The position numbers and the translations under genes were made by a program. Of a stretch of DNA of 64,000 bases, positions 41,173 through 49,877 are shown piece by piece (position 1 is the stretch's first letter; each line of letters opens with the position of its first letter). Source of the DNA: M3007 sp031425035. Lineage in GTDB: Bacteria; Bacteroidota; Bacteroidia; Chitinophagales; Saprospiraceae. Where the stretch lies: assembly GCA_031425035.1 (NCBI GenBank), contig JANPIN010000077.1, positions 1 through 64,000 on the forward strand, written 5' to 3'. The notes beneath the pieces are model-generated. The model worked only from the letters and a program-made list of their open reading frames with translations, was not told the origin of the DNA and searched no databases.

Positions 41173-42342
41173 TTACTTATTCGGATATACGTAGAGTTGC
41201 ACATCCTGCGCGGTCACCTCATGGTCGCTGAGAATGAACAATCGTTCCACGACGTTGGCCAGTTCGCGGATGTTGCCGGTCCAGTTATAGTCCTGCAAAG
41301 CCTGCATGGCATCGGGCGAAAAGTGCTTGGGTGCGTGGCCGTAATCGTCGGCGATACGGCGGTTGAAATGCTCGAGCAGCAGCGGAATATCTTCGCGGCG
41401 CTCGTTGAGGGCCGGCACTTTCACCACGATCACGGCGAGGCGGTGGTATAAATCTTCGCGGAACCGGCCGTTGGAAATTTCCTGGCGCAGGTCCTTATTG
41501 GTGGCCGCCAGAACCCGTACGTCCACCTTAATTTCTTTGCTGTCGCCCACGCGGGTGATCTTGCTTTCCTGCAAAGCGCGCAGCACCTTGGCCTGGGCAT
41601 CGAGGCTCATGTCGCCGATCTCGTCGAGGAACAAAGTGCCGCCGCTGGCCTGTTCGAACTTGCCGGGTTTGTCGGCAATAGCGCCGGTGAAGGAGCCTTT
41701 TTTATGGCCGAAAAGTTCGCTTTCGATCAACTCGGATGGAATAGCGGCGCAGTTGACTTCCACGATCGGTCCGTCGGCGCGGTTGCTTTTTTCGTGAATC
41801 CAGCGGGCGACAAGTTCCTTACCCGTTCCATTCTGGCCGGTAATGAGTACGCGGCTATCGGTTGGCGCCACGCGTTCCAGCATCCTTTTGATTTCCAGGA
41901 TGGGCGCGCTTTCCCCGATCATGTTCACGCCCTTGCTGCTTTTCACCTGTTTGCGCAGCACCTGGGTAGTGTTCACCAGATCGGCGCGCTCGAGGGCATT
42001 ACGTACGGTGATGAGCATCCGGTTGAGGTCCGGCGGTTTGGAGATGAAGTCGAAAGCCCCTTTTTTTACGGCTTCCACGGCGGTATCGATGGTGCCGTGG
42101 CCGCTGACCATGATGACGGGTGTTTCCGGGGAGAGGATCTGGAGGCGTTCGAGAGCTTCGATGCCGTCCATTTTAGGCATTTTGATATCCATAATGACGA
42201 CATCAAATTTTTCCTTTTGAATTTTGGACACGCATTCCAAGCCATCGGCGGCTTCGTCAACATCATAACCTTCAAATTCAAGGATGTCCCGCAGGGTGCG
42301 GCGAATTGGGATTTCGTCGTCGACGACTAGTATTTTGGCCAT
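41173..42342 (-). CDS. sigma-54 interacting response regulator (NtrC class, no HTH domain)
   Basis: A 389-aa response regulator. The receiver domain has phospho-acceptor Asp52 in VIMDIKMPKMDG. The AAA+ domain has Walker A GQNGTGKE at 169-176, the sigma-54 contact loop as GSFTGA at 216-221 (Ser replaces the usual Ala), Walker B LFLDEIGDMS, and arginine-finger region FREDLYHRL. The protein ends at VTAQDVQLYVYPNK with no Fis-type DNA-binding helix-turn-helix. This short form is common in Bacteroidota, so it is not necessarily a truncation. It should activate sigma-54 promoters on phosphorylation, but no sensor kinase gene is adjacent. Confidence 0.93.
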   Translation of the reverse strand: MAKILVVDDEIPIRRTLRDILEFEGYDVDEAADGLECVSKIQKEKFDVVIMDIKMPKMDGIEALERLQILSPETPVIMVSGHGTIDTAVEAVKKGAFDFISKPPDLNRMLITVRNALERADLVNTTQVLRKQVKSSKGVNMIGESAPILEIKRMLERVAPTDSRVLITGQNGTGKELVARWIHEKSNRADGPIVEVNCAAIPSELIESELFGHKKGSFTGAIADKPGKFEQASGGTLFLDEIGDMSLDAQAKVLRALQESKITRVGDSKEIKVDVRVLAATNKDLRQEISNGRFREDLYHRLAVIVVKVPALNERREDIPLLLEHFNRRIADDYGHAPKHFSPDAMQALQDYNWTGNIRELANVVERLFILSDHEVTAQDVQLYVYPNK

Positions 42343-42609
42343 GTTCAGGTGCGGGTCTGTAGCTTTACTTAATTTTCACCTGTTTACATCCGGTTGTTAA
42401 GGGATTTTCAACAAGTAAAAGGTAAGGGAATAAATAAATATGAAACTTGGGAGGGGCCACAAAGAAAATTTTCTTTTGCCAACTTACAGTGTCCGTAGCT
42501 TGTTTAATTTTTGAATATGGGGTGACTTGTGGGTGTTTGCACGTTTTTATGCTTTAAAGGACCTTCTTTTCCCAGCAATATTTTCACCAACTTTAAATTT
42601 TTAACAACT

Positions 42610-43299
42610 ATGTCGATCAAAACTACTTTTGCCTTGGGCCTATTTCTGGTAATGGCCAACCTGCTTTCCGCCCAGTACAACGTGGTGATGGAGACCGAAC
42701 GCACCATGTCTTTCGGTAGTCGCCCGGCTTTTCGTCTCGAGTTTAAAAATACGGATGCCGGCACGGTGGAAACCATGTGGCGCGATTTCGCCAAGAAAAA
42801 TTTCGGCGCTAAATTGAAAAAAGACAAAAAATCGGGAGAATGGACCGCCACTAACCTGGAGTCGCCGATGATGGGCAATGACCGCTTTACCATTTATTCC
42901 ACGGTGGAAAAAATCAATGAGGGCGCCAACCTGACCGTGTGGTTCGATGCGGGCTCTTACTTCCTGAATCGCCGCGACAATGGCGGCCGGACCGAAGAAG
43001 TTTCCCGCGCCTTACAAACGCTGTATTTCGATGTACGTCGTACAGCTATTGCCGATGAATTGAAAGCACAGCAGTCCATCCTGGCAGATATGGAAAAAAA
43101 GCAAAAAGCCCTGCAGAAAGACAATGACGAGCTTCACAAGGCCATTGAAAGCTATAAAGCGAAAATCAAAAAGGCCGAAGAAGATATTGTGAAAAACGAG
43201 AAAGACCAGAATTCGAACATGGTGGATCAGGATGCACAACGCCGCCAGATCGATGAAACCCAGCGCCGGATCAATAATGTCGAAAGCGAAAGGAACTAA
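42610..43299 (+). CDS. secreted coiled-coil protein of unknown function
   Basis: A 229-aa exported protein. The ATG at 42610 begins a good signal peptide (TTFALGLFLVMANLLSAQ); an upstream in-frame start at 42529 would bury it. Residues 20-140 look like a small globular domain (METERTMSFGSRPAFRLEF, WFDAGSYFLNRRDNGG). From about 150 to the end the sequence is a long Lys/Glu/Gln coiled coil. Similar SGS-type proteins of Bacteroidota surface or periplasm exist, but I cannot name a family. A strong terminator follows, so it is a single-gene transcript. Confidence 0.8.
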   Translation: MSIKTTFALGLFLVMANLLSAQYNVVMETERTMSFGSRPAFRLEFKNTDAGTVETMWRDFAKKNFGAKLKKDKKSGEWTATNLESPMMGNDRFTIYSTVEKINEGANLTVWFDAGSYFLNRRDNGGRTEEVSRALQTLYFDVRRTAIADELKAQQSILADMEKKQKALQKDNDELHKAIESYKAKIKKAEEDIVKNEKDQNSNMVDQDAQRRQIDETQRRINNVESERN

Positions 43300-43336
43300 A
43301 CGCCGCCCAATTCACAGTACCATTTTTTGTTTCAGA

Positions 43337-43368
43337 AGCCCCCGTTTGGTGTGTACCATACGGGGGCT
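43337..43368 (+). terminator. intrinsic terminator after the coiled-coil protein gene
   Basis: A perfect 9-bp GC-rich stem (AGCCCCCGT with ACGGGGGCT) with a 14-base loop, followed by seven T residues on the plus strand. Confidence 0.92.
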
Positions 43369-43429
43369 TTTTTTATGCAAAAATATGGTTCTGAACCTGT
43401 TGCCCATTTAAACAAGCGCATTGCCGGAG

Positions 43430-43780
43430 CACAGAAAAATAAATTAAATTGTTTTAAATTTCATCCCTGAAAATATCCTTTTTATAAATTTTTTGTTTTA
43501 ATTTTACGTGTTAAAATTGTGTCCAAAAAACTTTTGCACTGTGGAAAATTAACGATGAATTAACCTGGAAATGGGCGCTGTCCACCTGGGTTTGCAGGTC
43601 ATATATCAAGACTCCAAGCTTGTAAACCCTTCCATTTCAATCGGCTAAATTAACTAACCGTGTTAACCTTGCTGCAGTCCACCTGGCTGCCTACCACTGT
43701 GGAGAACCCAAAACCAATGTGGATAAACCAGCAACTTTGCTCACTTTTCCACAGTCTAGCCGGGAGTTCTCCACAGTTTT
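43430..43780. other. DnaA-box cluster and AT-rich region: candidate replication origin or dnaB control region
   Basis: This 547-bp gap (43300-43846) holds no gene. An AT-rich stretch at about 43435-43520 contains runs such as AAATTAAATTGTTTTAAATTT. It is followed by five DnaA-box-like 9-mers: TGTGGAAAA 43540-43548, TGTGGAGAA 43698-43706, TGTGGATAA 43718-43726 (the perfect consensus on the reverse strand), TTTTCCACA 43745-43753 and TTCTCCACA 43767-43775. The other four differ from TTATCCACA at one position. An unwinding element beside clustered boxes and the replicative helicase gene is how bacterial origins are built; DnaA-controlled expression of dnaB is the alternative. A TACGTTTG -7-like element lies at 43827-43834. 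Confidence 0.5.
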
Positions 43781-43861
43781 GGCCAATACGGATTGTTTGA
43801 AAAACCGGAAAGCCCTCTTTTTTAACTACGTTTGTCCTGCTCGCCTATGCAATTATATACG

Positions 43862-46687
43862 ATGGAAGAACAGAATAAAGATTCGCGTGCTCAACAACCA
43901 AACCGGGGCAAGGCACAACGCAACGGAGGCAGCAATGAAGGCTTATCCAACTATGTTTTTGGAAAAGTTCAGCCGCAGGCCACTTCTCTGGAAGACGTGG
44001 TGCTGGGCGCCCTGATGCTCGACCGGGAGGCACTGCCTTTGGTCATGGATATTCTGCGCCCGGAGAGTTTCTATCTGGAGGCGCATCAGCATATATACCG
44101 GGCGATCGTGAAGTTATTCGAGCGGTCGAACCCGGTGGATTTGCTGACCGTCACCGAAGAACTACGCAAGAGCGGCGACCTCGATAAGATCGGCGGCGGC
44201 TACTACCTCGTGGAGCTGACCAACCGGATTGCCTCGGCGGCCAATATTGAATACCACGCCCGGATTATTGCCCAGAAACATATTCAGCGGGAACTCATCC
44301 AGGTGAGTACGCGCATTATAAAAGATGCCTACGAAGATACTACCGACGTGTTCACGCTGCTCGACGATGCCGAGAAAGGACTGTTTGCTATTACCCAGAA
44401 CAACCTAAGCAGAAGCTTTGAAACGATGGGCACGCTGAGCTCTAAGGTGCTCAAAATGATCGAAGAAGTCGCCGGAAAAGCGGAAGGCTTAACGGGCGTT
44501 CCCACGGGCTTTACCGATCTGGACCGGCTGACGTCGGGCTGGCAGCCTTCGGATTTGATCATTATTGCGGCCCGGCCGGGTATGGGAAAAACGAGTGCCG
44601 TACTCGCCATGGCCCTCAACGCTGCCCGCGACTTTGGAAAAGGGGTTGCCCTGTTCTCGCTCGAAATGGCGAATACCCAGCTCGTTCAGCGTTTGATTTC
44701 CATGGAATCGGAAATACCGGCCTCCAAAATGCGGAACGGCAAACTGGAGGACTACGAGTGGCAGCAACTGCAGAGCACGGTGGAAAAGCTGAGTACGGTC
44801 CCTATTTTCATCGACGATACGCCGGCCATCAACATCTTCGAGCTGCGCGCCAAGTGCCGCCGCCTGAAAATGCAGCATGATATTCAGATGGTCATCGTCG
44901 ACTATTTACAGCTCATGACGGGCGCTTCGGAGAACAGCAAGGGCGGCGGCAACCGTGAGCAGGAAATCGCCAGTATTTCGCGGGCGCTGAAGTCGCTGGC
45001 CAAGGAAATAAACGTTCCGGTCATCGCGCTTTCCCAGCTTAGTCGCGCCGTGGAAACGCGGGGCGGGACTAAACGGCCACAGTTGAGTGACCTTCGTGAG
45101 TCTGGCTGCGTAACTGGCGACACCCTGCTGGTGAATGCAGCAACCGGCGAACGTTTGAAAATAAAAGATTTAGCCGAGCAGACTGAACGGTCCTGGTTTG
45201 CTACACATTCGATAGACACAGATTTCAAACTGGCGCCACAATCCATTTCAAACGTCTTTTACTCTGGTCGAAAGCCAGTTTTTGAACTACAGACCCGCAG
45301 TGGTCGCAAGGTAAAAGCGACAGCCAATCATCCGTTTTTTAAATTGAATGGCTGGTCGCGTCTAGATGCGTTGGAAATCGGTGATCGGATTGCGTTGCCT
45401 CGCCACATTCAGGTAAGCAATACGGAGAATCCATTAATGCCGGATGAGCTGATCTTACTGGCGCATTTATTAGGCGATGGCTGTATCCTTCCTAAACAAC
45501 CCTACCATTATACCACTGCCGATGATGAAAATCTGCAAATTGTGGTGGATACCGCAAAGCGATTATTCGGTATTGAAGCGAGAATCGTCCCTCAGAAAAA
45601 CTGGATGCATGCGTATTTACCTGCACCATTTCGATTAACGCACGGCGTAAAACATCCCATTACGCGCTGGTATGAAAAGCTGGGATTGGGACGCGTACGT
45701 TCTTACGAAAAACGTTTTCCCGCTGCGCTATTTCAATGTGACGATACCCACATTGCGCTATTCTTGAAGCACTTGTGGGCTACAGATGGAAATATTAGCT
45801 GGAAAAAACAACCTGGTCGCCAAACCGGCGCCGCCATTTATTATGCCAGCAGCAGTCCGGTCATGGCGGAACAGGTGCAGCATTTACTGTTACGGCTGGG
45901 TATTTGGTCCACGCTTAGGACTTCAGAAAAGAAAGATTATCGTTTGATGTATCAAATCCATATTAGCGGAGTTGGTGATCAAAATAAATTTCTGAAAACA
46001 GTAGGCTGTTTTGGACAGCGAGGCGCCATTATTCCGGATTTACTATTGGCTTTGGCGGCAATTACGCCTAATCCAAACAATGATGTAATACCCAAGGAAG
46101 CCTGGAAAATGGTCATTGAACCAGCTAAAGCTATGGCAAAAATGTCGTGGCGCGCAGTGGCAGATGGTTTACAAATGCAGTACTGTGGCTCCACATTGTT
46201 TAAATCGGGCATTTCGCGAAAACGTATGAGCACGCTGTATCAACTGCTGCCTTTTGACCCGATAGAACGGCTTGCCGCCTCGGATATTTATTGGGATGAG
46301 GTGATGTCCATCACGCCATTAGGCGAAGAAGATGTTTATGATGCTACCGTACCGGGCACGCATAATTTTATAGCCAATGATATTATCGTGCACAACTCTA
46401 TCGAACAGGACGCTGATATTGTGTCATTTATCTATCGACCAGAATATTATCAGATCCTCGAAGATGAAACCGGCCAAAGCTTGAAAGGCATTGCGGAGTT
46501 CATTATCGCCAAACACCGGAACGGCGCTCTGGATACGGTAAAACTTAAATTCACCGACACCTTTGCCAAGTTCGGCAACCTGAACGACCCGGCTTTCACC
46601 GGCCTGAATGCCCCATTAAGCGGCCCGTTCACGCCGAGCGTGGTCACCCGGGGCTCGCGAATGAATGATGAGGATATACCGTTTTAA
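43862..46687 (+). CDS. dnaB: replicative DNA helicase DnaB, intein-containing precursor
   Basis: The replication-fork helicase, made as a 941-aa precursor that should splice to about 511 residues. The N-terminal primase-interacting domain starts at ATSLEDVVLGALMLDREALP. The RecA-like motor has Walker A ARPGMGKTS near residue 240, MVIVDYLQLM near 345 and ALSQLSRAVETRGGTKRPQLSDLRESG just before the insertion. The intein occupies residues 416-845, and the extein resumes at SIEQDADIVSFIYRPEYY. The C-terminus ends DEDIPF, usual for Bacteroidota DnaB. An ATG five codons upstream (43847) and a TTG at 43832 are alternative starts. The stop lies 4 bp from the convergent GH97 gene. Confidence 0.95.
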   Translation: MEEQNKDSRAQQPNRGKAQRNGGSNEGLSNYVFGKVQPQATSLEDVVLGALMLDREALPLVMDILRPESFYLEAHQHIYRAIVKLFERSNPVDLLTVTEELRKSGDLDKIGGGYYLVELTNRIASAANIEYHARIIAQKHIQRELIQVSTRIIKDAYEDTTDVFTLLDDAEKGLFAITQNNLSRSFETMGTLSSKVLKMIEEVAGKAEGLTGVPTGFTDLDRLTSGWQPSDLIIIAARPGMGKTSAVLAMALNAARDFGKGVALFSLEMANTQLVQRLISMESEIPASKMRNGKLEDYEWQQLQSTVEKLSTVPIFIDDTPAINIFELRAKCRRLKMQHDIQMVIVDYLQLMTGASENSKGGGNREQEIASISRALKSLAKEINVPVIALSQLSRAVETRGGTKRPQLSDLRESGCVTGDTLLVNAATGERLKIKDLAEQTERSWFATHSIDTDFKLAPQSISNVFYSGRKPVFELQTRSGRKVKATANHPFFKLNGWSRLDALEIGDRIALPRHIQVSNTENPLMPDELILLAHLLGDGCILPKQPYHYTTADDENLQIVVDTAKRLFGIEARIVPQKNWMHAYLPAPFRLTHGVKHPITRWYEKLGLGRVRSYEKRFPAALFQCDDTHIALFLKHLWATDGNISWKKQPGRQTGAAIYYASSSPVMAEQVQHLLLRLGIWSTLRTSEKKDYRLMYQIHISGVGDQNKFLKTVGCFGQRGAIIPDLLLALAAITPNPNNDVIPKEAWKMVIEPAKAMAKMSWRAVADGLQMQYCGSTLFKSGISRKRMSTLYQLLPFDPIERLAASDIYWDEVMSITPLGEEDVYDATVPGTHNFIANDIIVHNSIEQDADIVSFIYRPEYYQILEDETGQSLKGIAEFIIAKHRNGALDTVKLKFTDTFAKFGNLNDPAFTGLNAPLSGPFTPSVVTRGSRMNDEDIPF
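45107..46396 (+). mobile_element. DnaB intein with LAGLIDADG homing endonuclease domain
   Basis: A 430-residue in-frame insertion between Gly of LRESG and Ser of SIEQDAD. It starts with Cys in CVTGDTLL (block A), has block B as TANHPFF, ends YDATVPGTHNFIANDIIVHN (blocks F and G, penultimate His and terminal Asn), and is followed by Ser as the +1 nucleophile, so all splicing residues are present. The endonuclease region has two LAGLIDADG-like motifs, LLAHLLGDG near intein residue 117 and LKHLWATDG near 221, both with the acidic residue kept. It matches the insertion site of the Synechocystis DnaB intein, including the tail ASDIYWDEVMSIT. Base composition looks more AT-rich than the flanking extein, consistent with a mobile origin. 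Confidence 0.95.
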
Positions 46688-46691
46688 TTAA

Positions 46692-48659
46692 TCACAACTT
46701 CCTCAACACCGCCACATAGCCGCCGCCGGGGCCCATTTTAGCGGGAATAATTTGTCCGCTTTTGAAGCGGCTGACGCTGCGCCGGTAGTCCTGGGCATTG
46801 CGGTCGGCATTCAGCCCATCGACATAGGTTTCCATTTCATATTCCCCGGCCGGTAGAAAAGCCGTGTTCAATTGCAGTTCCCGGGCCGTCCAGTCGGTCA
46901 TTACGCCAATGTACCACAGCCCGTTCTGGGCCTGGCGCGCTACGGCGACGTAGTCGGACACCCGGCCGTCGAGGGCAACCGTTTTTTCCCATACAGAGGG
47001 GACCGTGGCCATGAAACGCAGGCATTCCGGCTCCTTTTTATAGTTGGTCGGGCTATCACAGAGCATTTGTAAGGGGCTTTCAAACACGATGTATTTGGCC
47101 AGTTCATGGCAGCGCGTTCCCAGTGAGGCCGGTCGGCTCCAGGAAGGCGACCAGTCATCTTTTTGATAATTCAACATGGCGCCCGGCGTATAATCCATGG
47201 GGCCAGCTACCTGGCGCGTAAAAGGCAGGGTCACATCATGCTCCGGGCCGATCCGTTTATCCTTGTCCCATTTGGCGTTTTCCATGCCGAACACCCCCTC
47301 GAAACTCAGGACATTGGGCCAGGTCCGGTAGAGCCCGGCGGGTTTATGGGCGCCGTGAAAATCAAGCAGCAGGTGGTTAGTCGCGCCTTTTTCGGCCATG
47401 CGCCAGTAAAATTCCACCGCCGGCTGGTCGTCGCGCTGCATAAAGTCGATCTTCAGACCGCGGATGTCCCATTTTTTCATTTGCGGGAGCAGCGCGTCAA
47501 ACTGTTTGTCGATGGATGTCCAGGTCGTCCACAGGATGATGCCCACTTTTTTCGAGCGGGCATAAGCGGCCAGGTCATCCATATCGAGGTCCTTGTTTAT
47601 TTTCAGCAGGTCGCCGCCTTCGTACCAGCCCTCGTCCAGCACAATGTATTCCAGGTTGTTCTCGGCGGCGAAATCCACGAAATAGCGGTAGGTAGCGGTA
47701 TTTACGCCGGCATGAAAAGTGACGTCCGGCCCCGAAATATTAAGGTTGTTCCACCAGTCCCAGGCGACTTTACCCGGCCGGATCCACTCCGTGTCTTTGA
47801 TCCGGCTGGCTTCGGAGAGGAGCCAGGGCAGTTGATTGGTCAGCAGATCGGCATCTTTGGCGGCTATGATAAACACACGCCAGGGATAACTGCGCGTACC
47901 GGAACAGCGGGCTAAAAAGGGTTCGCGGGTTACGACGGTCAGGTCGCGGTCGCTGGTTTCTTTCGTTGATTTCGGGTAATGGGGGAAAGTATCCAGCAGC
48001 GTACCCTGCAGGTCGGCGGCGCCGTGCAGCCACAGTCCCGGGTAGTTTTGCAGGTCGGTTTCGGTAATTAAAATTTTGGTGCTGTCATTTTCACTGATGA
48101 GGACGGGCAGACTGGCCAGGCGTTTGGCGGTTATTTCCTGCGGCGCTAATGGGTTGAAAATGCGCTCATTGTGGGAATAAAAACTTTCTTCTTCCGGGAA
48201 AAATACGGTTTGGCAGCCGGCCGGCCGGAAAGCATACTGCTCGTCCTGCACGGTTACTTCCCCTTTCATTTTAGTAAAAAAGCGGTAGGCCGCCCCGTCG
48301 TCATACAATCGAAACGTAATACCCCAGTCACCCTGACAGTGGATGATCAGTTCATTATAACGTTCGGTCAGGGAAGCATTTTTTTGATGGACGGGCGGAC
48401 GCAGCACCCGGTCGACGGCGTTGCGCTCGGTTTTTTGCACCGTTGGATTTTTACCCAGCATACCGGCGCCATCGAGGGTCAGGCTGATCGGCGTGGGCAA
48501 GGTCAGCGCCTGCTGGCCGCGATACAACTGCCAGTTGAGGGCCGGGTTGGTTTGAACGGAGATACGAAGTTTACCATTCGGCGAACTCAGCAACAGGGGT
48601 TGAGCGGCGAGCAAAAAGGGGGTGAAAAACACCAGCAATAAAAAGCGGAAGCGAGTCAT
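46692..48659 (-). CDS. glycoside hydrolase family 97 enzyme
   Basis: A 655-aa exported GH97 enzyme, the family of Bacteroides SusB, acting on alpha-glucosides or alpha-galactosides in the periplasm or outside. Signal peptide: FRFLLLVFFTPFLLAAQ. The N-terminal beta-super-sandwich begins LLLSSPNGKLRISVQTNP. The barrel carries KVAWDWWNNLNISGPDV, YIVLDEGWYEGGDLL, IRGLKIDFMQRDDQPAVEFY and LLLDFHGAHKPAGLYRTWPN followed by EGVFGMENAKW. The DFHGAHKPAG and VFGMENAKW pair is a family hallmark. I cannot firmly assign inverting or retaining subgroup by eye. No SusC/SusD pair is adjacent, so it is not part of a visible polysaccharide utilisation locus. Confidence 0.92.
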   Translation of the reverse strand: MTRFRFLLLVFFTPFLLAAQPLLLSSPNGKLRISVQTNPALNWQLYRGQQALTLPTPISLTLDGAGMLGKNPTVQKTERNAVDRVLRPPVHQKNASLTERYNELIIHCQGDWGITFRLYDDGAAYRFFTKMKGEVTVQDEQYAFRPAGCQTVFFPEEESFYSHNERIFNPLAPQEITAKRLASLPVLISENDSTKILITETDLQNYPGLWLHGAADLQGTLLDTFPHYPKSTKETSDRDLTVVTREPFLARCSGTRSYPWRVFIIAAKDADLLTNQLPWLLSEASRIKDTEWIRPGKVAWDWWNNLNISGPDVTFHAGVNTATYRYFVDFAAENNLEYIVLDEGWYEGGDLLKINKDLDMDDLAAYARSKKVGIILWTTWTSIDKQFDALLPQMKKWDIRGLKIDFMQRDDQPAVEFYWRMAEKGATNHLLLDFHGAHKPAGLYRTWPNVLSFEGVFGMENAKWDKDKRIGPEHDVTLPFTRQVAGPMDYTPGAMLNYQKDDWSPSWSRPASLGTRCHELAKYIVFESPLQMLCDSPTNYKKEPECLRFMATVPSVWEKTVALDGRVSDYVAVARQAQNGLWYIGVMTDWTARELQLNTAFLPAGEYEMETYVDGLNADRNAQDYRRSVSRFKSGQIIPAKMGPGGGYVAVLRKL

Positions 48660-48728
48660 CAGGCAGCAAAATTTCCGGTAAAAATAGCAGGAAACTTGAA
48701 TGCGCCAGGGACGTTGCGCCTTTCCTGC

Positions 48729-49826
48729 TCAAATCACAAATTTACCATCCTGATAAATTTTTTCTCCGTCGGCCCATATTTCTCCGCCCCGGGTCATGTC
48801 GGTGATCATATCCCAATGCACCAGGGATTCGTTTTTACCGCCGGTTTGCAAATAGCTTTGCCCGATAGCCAGGTGCACCGTACCGCCGATTTTTTCGTCA
48901 AACAGAATATTTTTAGTCATCCGGTCGATGTCGTAGTTGGTACCAATGGCGGCTTCCCCGAAACGGCGCGTACCCGGCAACGAAAAAATATGGTCCAGAA
49001 AATCCTGCCCCACGCGGGCTTCCCATTTTTCGATCCAGCCGTCTTTGACCCATAGCACGACGTTCTGCACTTCATTGCCCTGGTAAATGCCCGGCAGCGA
49101 AAAATGTATGGTACCGTTCACCTCGTTTTCCACCGGACTGGTGTACACTTCCCCGGAAGGCATGTTGGTCTGGCCGTCGGAATTCATCCAGGTACGGCCC
49201 GCCGTAGAAAACGTCAGATCGGTGCCTTCGGTCAGGTAGCGTACCGTGCTGCAGGCGTTCAGGTGATCGACTATCCGTTGCTGGCTGGCCCGCACCTGTA
49301 ACCAGGCGGCCTGCGGATCGGGGGTATTCAGTTTACAGGCATTAAAAACGAATTGCTCATATTCCGGCAGCGTCATGCCCGCTTCATCGGCGGAAGCCTG
49401 GGTGGGATACTGGCATAGATTTCGGCGCAGCCGGCGGTCGGCGGTCCGTTCAAAATAGGCCTTATTGATCGGAGCCAGCGCTTCCTGACGGGTTTTAATG
49501 CGTTCCGGATGAACCGGGTTGGGCTCGCGCAGGGAGTAAGGCGCCCGAATATTCAGGTAGCAGTCATAGGTTTCCATGGCCAGTTTGGACAGCGTCGGGG
49601 GCCTTATCAGGGCGGCATCGCTGCCAAAATCGAGCAGCAGCCGGTCACGATCCTGAAAAGCCAGGTCACAATCAACCAGCGCGGCGCCCGCCTGATAAGC
49701 GGCTATATAGACTTCCCGCAGCAGCGGTTCGGCCAGCGGGGTCGTGGAAATAAACACCCGATCGCCGGGCTGAACGGCCAGGCAGTACTGGGTAAGGAGT
49801 TGTGCGTAGCGTGGAAGAACGGACAT
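48729..49826 (-). CDS. M29 family aminopeptidase (thermophilic aminopeptidase type)
   Basis: A 365-aa cytoplasmic metallo-aminopeptidase of family M29 (AmpS / aminopeptidase T). The opening LPRYAQLLTQYCLAVQPGDRVFISTTPLAEPL is typical. Metal ligands are expected in the C-terminal half, in the segments FPSG/MPSGEVYTSPVENEVNGTIHFSL (Glu), GTRRFGEAAIGTNYDIDRMT and the terminal HLAIGQSYLQTGGKNESLVHWDMITDM. All of these segments are present, so activity is likely. Length is slightly below the usual 370-410. It lies between GH97 and gldE on the same strand, 51 bp from the gldE stop. Confidence 0.9.
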   Translation of the reverse strand: MSVLPRYAQLLTQYCLAVQPGDRVFISTTPLAEPLLREVYIAAYQAGAALVDCDLAFQDRDRLLLDFGSDAALIRPPTLSKLAMETYDCYLNIRAPYSLREPNPVHPERIKTRQEALAPINKAYFERTADRRLRRNLCQYPTQASADEAGMTLPEYEQFVFNACKLNTPDPQAAWLQVRASQQRIVDHLNACSTVRYLTEGTDLTFSTAGRTWMNSDGQTNMPSGEVYTSPVENEVNGTIHFSLPGIYQGNEVQNVVLWVKDGWIEKWEARVGQDFLDHIFSLPGTRRFGEAAIGTNYDIDRMTKNILFDEKIGGTVHLAIGQSYLQTGGKNESLVHWDMITDMTRGGEIWADGEKIYQDGKFVI

Positions 49827-49877
49827 TATGCGGCGGGTTGATAATAGCTAAGAGCAGGGATTCGGGGTATTGGGCGA

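Noticed and set aside
41173..42342. NtrC-type regulator as truncated because it lacks a DNA-binding helix-turn-helix
   Set aside because: The short form ending after the AAA+ domain is common in Bacteroidota, so it is not evidence of damage.
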